Below are positions 1 through 7,382 of a DNA stretch of 15,386 nucleotides, piece by piece. A program made the translations under genes and the position numbers. Source of the stretch: Hamiltosporidium magnivora. Its lineage: Eukaryota; Microsporidia; Dubosqiidae. A model generated the notes under the pieces. That model was not told the origin of the DNA. It saw nothing but the letters and a program-made list of their open reading frames with translations, and made no database searches. Where the stretch lies: the NCBI GenBank assembly GCA_004325065.1, contig PITI01000281.1:1-15386 (forward strand). Direction: 5' to 3'. How positions within the stretch are numbered: position 1 is the first letter of the stretch; every line of letters starts with the position of its first letter.

Positions 1-98
1 AATTTTGAAAAAACCGTGGATTTATCTTTGTACGGAGAGACTATCTTCATTTTAAATTATAATTTTTAAAAAATCTTAGAAATAATTTTGAATTCAAC

Positions 99-1253
99 AT
101 GAAGTACCCTCTAGGAATGCAATGGTATGAACTTAAAACAAATCAATGCATAAATTTACGACTCACTTTGTTTAGCGGTCAATGTTTTAACTTCAAAGAA
201 ATCAAAAAGGATTTATTTGCAGGAGTAATTAGCGATGATCTGTTTTTTTTGAAAGAATTAAATAAAACGATTTATTTTAACGTTTTTAATTTTAATAAAC
301 CATTGGAAATCTATGAAAATATTTTAAACAAGTTTTTCATACTTAAAATTGATTATCGCTTACTATGTTTTCGTTGGAAAAACTATAATTTAATTGATTG
401 TGAATGTGAAAACTTTTGGAAGCAAAATGATGGAAAATATAGTAATTTACCTCCAAATTATCAAATTACAGATTATTTACAACCTATTGAAATAAAATAT
501 GAAGAGAAAGAAAATATCAGAGCAGATGAGAAATGTTCTGGATTTGATATTTATTTACATAAAAAAATGTTTGATTATTGTTTGGCAGAAAAAGGATTGA
601 GATTATTGAATTTGGATATTTTACAGACTATTTTTTCTTTTATTTGTTCCAGCAATAATAATATCAAAAGAATTGAAAAAATGGTTGACTTTCTATATTC
701 TAAAGGCGAATTTATAACAGAAATGGAAGGTTTCAAATTTTATACATTTCCTTCACTTCAAATTTTATATTCTATTAACATAGAAGAATTAAATGTAAAC
801 AAATTTGGTTATCGATCAAAATATATAATAGATTGCGCAAAATATTTATTAGAAAATGATTTTTATAAAATTGAAACTGTTTTTGAAAGTAAAATATTTT
901 TGAACGTAGAAAATATCTTTGAAAGTAAAGATTTTGAAATTACAGAAGAAGTCCATGTTAATAAAAATTTTAAATCAGAAATAAGAAATAATCTAATTAA
1001 AATACCAGGAATAGGGAAGAAAGTGGCGGATTGTATTTGTCTAATGGGATTTAAATTTTTAGACATTTGTCCTATTGATATTCATATTTATAAATGGTCA
1101 GTTAAAACTTTCGAATTCAAATTCAAAAATCTTAATGATAAAAATTATTCTTTAATACAAGAAGAATTCAAAAAATATTTTGGAAAATATTCAGGAATAG
1201 CACAACTATTCATTTTTAAAAAATCTTTGGACAAAAAAGTATTAAATCTATAA
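99..1253 (+). CDS. OGG1: 8-oxoguanine DNA glycosylase/AP lyase (OGG1)
   Basis: Bifunctional base-excision repair enzyme of the HhH-GPD superfamily: it removes 8-oxoguanine paired with C and nicks the abasic site. The 384-residue product matches eukaryotic OGG1 throughout. The N-terminal domain has FSGQCF (25-30; the Gly that contacts 8-oxoG is G27). The core has SFICSSNNNIKRI (180-192), nearly identical to human OGG1 and keeping the N149 and R154 equivalents (N186, R191), and GYR (237-239; R204 equivalent). The hairpin is PGIGKKVADCICLM (303-316) with catalytic Lys308 (human K249). Asp327 in CPIDIH matches human D268, and H329, Q369 and F373 match H270, Q315 and F319. All catalytic residues are present, so it should be active. 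It is about 40 residues longer than the human form, mainly through an acidic insertion before the hairpin (about 258-295). The first ATG is used; an ATG at 117, seven bases after a CCC, is an alternative start. A same-strand membrane-protein gene follows 130 nt downstream. Confidence 0.95.
   Translation: MKYPLGMQWYELKTNQCINLRLTLFSGQCFNFKEIKKDLFAGVISDDLFFLKELNKTIYFNVFNFNKPLEIYENILNKFFILKIDYRLLCFRWKNYNLIDCECENFWKQNDGKYSNLPPNYQITDYLQPIEIKYEEKENIRADEKCSGFDIYLHKKMFDYCLAEKGLRLLNLDILQTIFSFICSSNNNIKRIEKMVDFLYSKGEFITEMEGFKFYTFPSLQILYSINIEELNVNKFGYRSKYIIDCAKYLLENDFYKIETVFESKIFLNVENIFESKDFEITEEVHVNKNFKSEIRNNLIKIPGIGKKVADCICLMGFKFLDICPIDIHIYKWSVKTFEFKFKNLNDKNYSLIQEEFKKYFGKYSGIAQLFIFKKSLDKKVLNL
107..109 (+). 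promoter_or_regulatory. CCC motif near the OGG1 start
   Basis: A CCC triplet lies seven bases before the in-frame ATG at 117 (Met7 of the annotated OGG1). CCC- or GGG-like motifs just upstream of the start codon are established microsporidian signals. If this one is functional, translation starts at 117 and the protein is six residues shorter; the family alignment begins later and cannot decide. Confidence 0.3.
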
Positions 1254-1383
1254 ATTAAAAATATATTAATAGGCTTTTTATAGTAAATAAATTTGTATTT
1301 CATGTAAGTTTAATTAAATATATTAATTATTAAATTAATATTTAATTTATTCTGATTATTTAAGATATTTTTATTATCATTTT

Positions 1384-2202
1384 ATGAAAAGATTCATTGA
1401 AGTTATAGATTCTAAGAATAATTCAAAATATAAGAATAATCTATGTAATAAATTTAAGTCTTTATCAATGAGACTTTCAGAATTTCAAGATTTGTTGTTA
1501 CCTATTATATTTATACTTTTAGTTAGAAGCACTCATAACAGACTTTTGAATATTTTTAAATTTATGTTTTTGTTACATTCTGGTTATAAAATATATAGAA
1601 ATTCTTGTGAAAAAAATGGTAAGAAATATATAAAAGATAATAATAATTTAGAAAAAATGTTTTTAATTGTCTGTTCAAGTATACTATGTTATCACATAAC
1701 AAAAAATATGTTTACAATGTTTAAAATGAAAGAATATTTAAATATATATACGAAGGCTTTGATATATAAAGATGCAAATCGTTTAAATTATTCATTTATA
1801 ATGAAATTTATTTTAATTTTTGGTTTTGGATTATTTTCAGTTTTATCTCCAATTATTGAATTTATACAGAAACCAGAATACACTTTTGAAAATATTAGAT
1901 TAAATTTCTTCAACGGTAAATTGTTTATTCATGAAAAAGACAAAAAAGTAGACGAAAACAAATTATTTCTACCTATATTAGTAAACTTTGTAACTAATAT
2001 TATGTGTAAGCGAGATTTAGGTATTTTTATCATAAATTTATATGATTCATTAAATGCAATTCAATCTCCTAAGAAAGGAAACAAATACCATAATTATTTT
2101 TGTTTGACATTATTTAGGTCTCTATCTAGCTTTTTGGTGTTACAGAATACGATAAAATATCTATTCACAAATGAGATGAGTAAAATATGTAGAATAAACT
2201 AA
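1384..2202 (+). CDS. Hypothetical multi-pass membrane protein
   Basis: I do not recognise this 272-residue protein. It has a basic, hydrophilic N-terminus (1-30), then hydrophobic segments near residues 37-47, 55-64, 91-103, 138-160, 194-208, 212-220 and 239-255, separated by Lys/Asn-rich loops. This is consistent with an integral membrane protein with about four to six passes. No signal peptide cleavage site, transporter signature or catalytic motif is visible. The long uninterrupted frame in DNA this AT-rich, where a random frame would meet a stop about every 11 codons, supports a real gene. It is on the same strand as OGG1, 130 nt downstream. No CCC or GGG lies just before the ATG; the upstream stretch is only A/T-rich. 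It may be microsporidia-specific; I assign no function. Confidence 0.75.
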   Translation: MKRFIEVIDSKNNSKYKNNLCNKFKSLSMRLSEFQDLLLPIIFILLVRSTHNRLLNIFKFMFLLHSGYKIYRNSCEKNGKKYIKDNNNLEKMFLIVCSSILCYHITKNMFTMFKMKEYLNIYTKALIYKDANRLNYSFIMKFILIFGFGLFSVLSPIIEFIQKPEYTFENIRLNFFNGKLFIHEKDKKVDENKLFLPILVNFVTNIMCKRDLGIFIINLYDSLNAIQSPKKGNKYHNYFCLTLFRSLSSFLVLQNTIKYLFTNEMSKICRIN

Positions 2203-2924
2203 TTCTCTAATTAAATTTAAATGTTATTTTGTTAAAAATTATTTTTGAAATATATCTAATTAAGCAGTAAAAAATTGCAAATTTATATATTAGATTTTTA
2301 ATTATACTATATAATTAGTTTATACAAGAGTAGCCGAACTTTTAGTCCGTGAGCCATATTGACTCTTTAAAAAATTTGCGAGTCAGAACTCATTGTATTT
2401 TACGTAAGGGTTCTGAAAAAATTTTCTTAGATGCTTATAATTAATATTTTTTGATGAATATTAAAAGTCTCATTGAGATGTTCAAAAAAATATATATGCA
2501 TCGTACAATATTTCTTGAGAAAAATATTAAAATAAATTGCTTATTTTATAAAGATCTTAAAGCCACACAATCAGTAACTTTCCTTTTTTTATAAAAGGTT
2601 TATGTCCGTTTTCTGCACTGTCTAACTTTAGGGACAGACATTATCTAAAATATAATACACAGAAAATATTTACAGATTGAAATTAACAGACAATCACTTG
2701 AAGCCGTTATAGTTAGGTTACACGGGTTTATAAGCTCTAAGATTTCAATAATTTATTGGGAGAACTCTTGATATTATCAACTCATTAATAAATAATTATG
2801 CACATATGTTTTTTGTTATAACATTAAATTTTTTAGTATGAAATAAAAAAAAATATTTATGGTTTAAAAAACTTGAAAAAACTAAGTAAATTCATTTTAT
2901 AATTTAGCTATATTTCTTTTTTTG
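2203..2924. other. Intergenic region, no gene seen
   Basis: No convincing coding frame on either strand. The stretch from about 2330 to 2720 is less AT-rich than most of the desert and contains short inverted repeats (TGACTC 2360-2365 with GAGTCA 2380-2385; TCAGAAC with GTTCTGA nearby; a CCTTTT/AAAAGG hairpin around 2582-2598). It may be further decayed material attached to the dispersed repeat that follows, but I cannot align it to the second copy. Confidence 0.4.
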
Positions 2925-3640
2925 GGTTGAGGGTGGATAATACATAAAAAACTTTGGGCTTGGCAATGAGTGTGTGAAACTGGTTTGAGGATCATTGTTT
3001 GGATTTTTGGTGAGAATAAACCCACACTACATCTATGGTTGTTCCACGGAGGTTTGCATGAAGGGGAGAGGTCTACGAAATGGCGAAAGTTTTTCTACAA
3101 ATTTATTCGTAGATTTTTACGTAACTAGATTGCTGATCGCAGCTAAACATGTAGTAATCGCCATGTAAAAGCATGAAAGCCTAGCCTTGTTCACTCGGTT
3201 AGATGGCTTGGGGCTGGGAAAATATAAGAATAAAACCATTTGAAGTCCGAAAAGCTAAGTAGCAGGTTATAACTGTTGGGTGGACAAATCACTGTCTAGG
3301 TGGGCCCCATGTAAGCCTCTGAAATACATCTTAGATGGAAGTTTATTGGGTTTATAAACTTTAGAGTAAGTAAGAATGCTGCATATCTTAAGGGAGCCAA
3401 TGGTTAGCTTCAGCCTTCGATCACACTTCATGCAACGGGAATTAACGAACATCGGCGATTTCCGTGCTAATAATTAGGTTCTACACACCTGGTAGATGAA
3501 AATCTTTAAGACGTAGCATCACAGGGAGTACCGATATAGTGTTGGGATAGCAATTATTTATGTTAAACCTAGAACTGCGTTAATGTCCTGAAAACAAAAC
3601 AACACTTACCACGTTTAAAAAAGATGTGATACTTTCTTTT
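2925..3640 (+). repeat. Degenerate dispersed repeat, copy A (relic of unknown coding element)
   Basis: A roughly 700-bp block of about 42% G+C on sampled lines, within DNA near 20%. It aligns by eye with 10610-11335 along its whole length in the same orientation. The best stretches are the 30 bases from 3171 (25 identical to copy B from 10861) and the segment around 3270-3360. In one forward frame it reads about 60 codons without a stop (about 3000-3165), including SLFGF and HYIYG and followed by KHESLALFTR. Copy B gives SLFGF, HYIFG and KHGNLALYTR. Stops and at least one frameshift interrupt the frame, so it is not a working gene. A transposable-element relic is the likeliest explanation, but I cannot name the family; a decayed gene family or a structured RNA is possible. 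The coding strand is not certain: a 61-codon open frame exists on the minus strand (3267-3452). Confidence 0.6.
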
Positions 3641-4710
3641 TTAAAAAATTTTGATTTATCTTATTAATCTCATTCCACTTAATGCTCAAAAAGAGTAATT
3701 GTTATTTATCACATCATATTAGAACTATTCTAATATAAAGAGTAAAAGTACTGGAAATTTATTGTCGTATGACCTAGAAAGCTTTTCTTTTTGACATACT
3801 TCTCAATCTTATATAAACCTAATATTTTCTTCTTTAACAAATTCAAAAGTTCATAAAGCAGTTCTTAAGTTTCTCACCATTTGTAATTAAAATATTTTTG
3901 TGAACAATCTATTTTATCCCAGTATAATATTTTCAAGCGTCATATTAAATTGTTCATAAACATTTTTTGACTTTCGTGATTTTTCATGGGTCTCTAGCAA
4001 AATTTTTTTTCTTTTTATTATCAATCAATTTTTTTTAATTTATGTAACATTTTTGAGCCAAGAAACTTTGCATTCTCGTTGGTTTCTAGCAACATTATTT
4101 TTATTTCATTTATTCTGAGCAGCAGTTTTATTTTACCAGACATTTTCTTCCTTTTTTTTAGGTGAATTCTCAATTGCAAACAGAGATTAGTTTAATCCTA
4201 GAGATTTTTAAGCCTTAACTCATCTATTCAAAGTTATTTTTCTGCTATTGAATAAAAATTCATCGTAAACCTGCATATAAACCATTAAATTTGTTCTTTA
4301 TTCAAATAGCAATCAACAAAACTTATTTGGTCTATATACGCTATGTTCAATTATGTTATTTTTGCTTTTATTAGCATTAAATATTTCAAAATAGTAGGCT
4401 TTTTATCTGTTTTCCAATTTACTTATCACATTGTACTTTCTTATTCAGAATTATTTTATTATTTTTCATATGTAAATAATATCGAAGGAATATCTTTCCT
4501 TTTAAATTTTTGCGTGTTTAATATGTGTTAAAGATTTAAAGATTTTTGTTTTGTCAGATTTTAAAACAAATTCTTCAAGTTTACTTTAAGACACATTATA
4601 ATGCTGCAAAAATTTTATTATTATTTCTATAATTAAAATTTTTCACACTATACTTGATATTATTTATCTATGTTCTTGCACATTAAAATTTTTAATAATT
4701 TACCCAATCG
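3641..4710. other. AT-rich intergenic region
   Basis: T-rich on the plus strand with many poly-T runs. A 62-codon hydrophobic open frame (4343-4531) has the Phe/Tyr/Ile composition expected from T-rich noncoding DNA and no start signal, so I do not call it. Nothing else is supported. Confidence 0.5.
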
Positions 4711-4849
4711 ATGTGTATAATTATTGCTTTTATAATATAAATAGTTAATTCAACTTGGTTTTTACCAGTCGGGCCAGTCTTTTATTTTAAACACAATAAT
4801 ATTTCATTTGGTTTTTTTATTTATCAAATAGTATCGTAGCAACTAAAAG

Positions 4850-5035
4850 ATATTGCAGCACATTAAAGTCATCATACCATATTTCCCCAAATTATTTATA
4901 TTTTGCGGATATTCGCTTAACTTACCACTATTGTGCGATATTCCTTTCAATTTAGAGTCTTATAATGTATTACATGAAGATGAAATTGCTTTGCATGTAA
5001 TATCTCAAACTGGGAAATATATTTTATGTGTATAA
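4850..5035 (+). CDS. Doubtful exon-like frame, possibly part of a small spliced gene
   Basis: Sixty-one codons with mixed, protein-like composition (for example NLESYNVLHEDEIALHVISQ), unlike the Phe/Asn/Lys reading of the flanks. It has no ATG of its own. Just upstream, 4831-4849 reads GTATCGTAGCAACTAAAAG, which mirrors the bolA intron: GTAT at the 5' end, AACTAA near the 3' end, then AG. Removing it joins this frame to an open frame reaching back to 4741. An ATG at 4711 preceded by CCC (4703-4705) could supply the start through a further intron (for example 4715-4768, which preserves frame), but that intron lacks a clear branch motif. The product would be about 83 residues and matches no family I know. 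It may equally be chance or a relic. Confidence 0.2.
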   Translation: MLQHIKVIIPYFPKLFIFCGYSLNLPLLCDIPFNLESYNVLHEDEIALHVISQTGKYILCV

Positions 5036-5724
5036 TCTAACATGTTGACACAAATGATTAGTTTTCACTTTCAACACTATCTTTGTAGGCATTTAAGTTA
5101 ATAACTTAGGAAATATATTTAGATGAATAGAGTGAAGTTATATGTATACGCATAATATATAATAAATCATGTCTGCAATATGTTAGATGATACAAACTAA
5201 GCCTTAAACATTCTAATATAGAAAGCTTTAAGTACCATAAAAGATAAAACATATGTTATTAAAATGAGCAGATAAATGGTTAAAAATTTTCTTCTAACAT
5301 GTACAAAATAATTGTAAGGTTCGATGTCGAAAATAGATGCAAAAAAATATTGGAAAATCTAATCTAAAAAATTAAGTTATATGCAATAATTTTTGTACTA
5401 TACAAATGTATGAATTTACGAATAAGACTATTATAATTACGAAAGATTATTTTCCGGTGCAAAGACCATTATTATTAAAAACGACCAAAAATATACATAG
5501 AATTAAATACAAGGATGGTTTAAATAAAGCAGAACTACATTAAACCAAGGGCCTTGATTTAAACTATCTAGATTTCGAATTACAAATAATAAATCACCAT
5601 ATAATATTTCATTTTAATCAGATACACTTTTTCTGATGCAATTGATTTTGTCCTTTTTTGATCCATCTCTTTCTACTAATTATAGATTATTTAACAATAA
5701 TTTACTATATTTGAAAATGTGTGG
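5036..5724. other. AT-rich intergenic region
   Basis: No coding frame of note on either strand and no RNA gene recognised. A GGTTCGA sequence near 5310 lacks a matching T-stem and is not a tRNA. Confidence 0.5.
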
Positions 5725-5882
5725 CTAAAAATGTTGATTTATAGAATGAGAATAACCATTATTATGTTTCCCAATTGAAATATTCATTATTCAAAGAAAC
5801 TCACTAAAAATTTTGATTTATAGAGTACGAGTAATCATTATTATTTTTCACATTCAAATATTTATAATTCAAAAGAAAATTA
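5725..5882. repeat. 79-bp tandem duplication
   Basis: Two adjacent diverged units, 5725-5803 and 5804-5882. Each begins CTAAAAAT.TTGATTTATAGA and continues with matching TAA.CATTATTAT and ATTCAAA.AAA segments; a third unit appears to start at 5883 but fades. Noncoding. Confidence 0.75.
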
Positions 5883-6720
5883 CTAAAATTTGCAAGTTAA
5901 ATAATGAATTCAAAAATCCTTATTAACACTTTTATATTTAAAATTTTAAAGCAAAACATTTGCAGACATCAAAATCATAAAATTTTACAAATAAAACTCT
6001 ATAAAAATAAATCCAAAGTATAAATTTATTAAGAATCTAAAATGCAAATTTAAGATATTTTTTTGTCAATCATTTATATTTAAAAAAAAAATATTAATGC
6101 TTTCAAATTTTGAAATATTTTTATTTTTTTGAATTTATACGTATTATTTCTTCAACTAAAACTAATTTAAAAAATGTTTTGATTTCGCTCTAATACCACA
6201 TGTTTTTATAAAAAAACCAAATTAATTAGTTTCATTTATAAACAAAATATTTCTAAAATAATAAACTTTGAATGTATCTAATCTAACAAACAAATTCTAA
6301 ATTCTAAAATTTCAAATTAAAACATCGATCTAACTTTAAATTAAAACTTTTTTTAATGAAATTTTGAATGATTATAATATAAAAACCAGATAAATGTTAA
6401 TTTAGCAGTTATAGAAATTATTTAATTTAAATTATATTTTTAAAGCATTTTATTGTTTTTTTGAAATAAAAAGAGTTATTCAAATTAAATTCATTATTTT
6501 TTCAAATTATTGGAATTTCTAAAAATATTTAATTTCATAAAAATCAAGTAAACAAAAAAATATTTTTACATATTTAACAGTCTAATGATTTAAATCTAGA
6601 AAAAATAAAAATTGAGTTTTGTACTTGAAAAAACTTTTGCAAATGAGTACAATATAATGTGGTTTATAAAAAACACCTAGTAAGTCGAATATATGTAAGA
6701 ATAATATTTTCTCGTTATGC
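5883..6720. other. Very AT-rich intergenic region
   Basis: Among the most AT-rich DNA in the window, made of A- and T-tracts. No gene, RNA or signal supported. Confidence 0.6.
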
Positions 6721-6925
6721 AGATATAATAAATGAATTCAGATATATAGTAAACGAATTCACATCTATAGTTAATAAATCACAGATATAGTTAACAAATT
6801 CACATATATAGTAAACAAATTCACATCTATAGTTAATAAATCACAGATATAGTTAATAAATTCACAAATATTATAAATAATTTCACTGATATAATAAATA
6901 AATTCACTGATTAAAATATTTACAG
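6721..6925. repeat. 21-bp minisatellite, about ten units
   Basis: Units of 19-21 bp with consensus close to ACATATATAGTTAATAAATTC start at 6721, 6740, 6761, 6781, 6802, 6823, 6843, 6864, 6885 and 6906. The units at 6761 and 6823 are identical and their neighbours nearly so, showing a 62-bp higher-order duplication. Outer units are more diverged. It lies about 400 bp upstream of CTP synthase and is noncoding. Confidence 0.9.
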
Positions 6926-7325
6926 ATCAAAAATCAATTTGACATTTTGATTTTTGACATTTCTATATTTAAAATATTTTTTAAATATATTTATTTTTTC
7001 CAATTAAATTTCTAAAAAAACCGATGCATCAAAGCAAACAATTCGAAATAAACTGCTATATAACAGTTTGAAGTAAAACTTTTGAAAATGCTTTACTTTC
7101 AAAATGTTCCAATAACATTTTACAAACCATATTTTTATCAAATTTAAATAAAAAATATTTAAAAATTGATTTATCAAATATAGATCAAACACTTAGATTT
7201 TCTTATCAAACATCAGAAAATTTTATTCAATAAAATGCTATTCTAAGAAACAAAATATTCAATTGATTCTAATTTGAAACAAAAATAAATAAAAGTATAA
7301 AAATATTTCAAAAAAATAAACCATC
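6926..7325. other. Upstream region of CTP synthase
   Basis: A+T-rich DNA without a supported gene. A 62-codon minus-strand frame (7004-7192) has the composition of AT-rich noncoding DNA. Transcription signals for CTP synthase presumably lie near its 3' end. Confidence 0.5.
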
Positions 7326-7363
7326 ATGAAAAGAAACCAAAACTATAAAAAATCAAATTCGAA

Positions 7364-7367
7364 CCCC
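7364..7367 (+). promoter_or_regulatory. CCCC motif before the CTP synthase start
   Basis: CCCC ends 15 bases before the ATG at 7383, the methionine that aligns with the family N-terminus (MKYIVV). It fits the CCC-like start-proximal signal of microsporidian genes. It lies downstream of the earlier in-frame ATG at 7326, so it favours 7383 as the start. Confidence 0.45.
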
Positions 7368-7382
7368 TTTATCACAAAAAAA

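Noticed and set aside
3267..3452. 61-codon minus-strand frame with CMKC...GS, faintly like a transposase zinc ribbon (IS1595/ISXO2 type)
   Set aside because: No second half of the domain or catalytic DDE region follows in any minus frame, and copy B does not preserve the frame well. It lies within the repeat whose best shared peptides are on the plus strand.
4343..4531. 62-codon hydrophobic plus-strand frame
   Set aside because: Phe/Tyr/Ile-rich as expected from T-rich DNA, no CCC/GGG start signal, no recognisable features.
5300..5330. GGTTCGA resembling a tRNA B box
   Set aside because: The flanking bases do not form a T stem and no acceptor or anticodon arm is present.
6721..6925. CRISPR-like array
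   Set aside because: Repeats are contiguous without unique spacers, and the genome is eukaryotic; it is a minisatellite.
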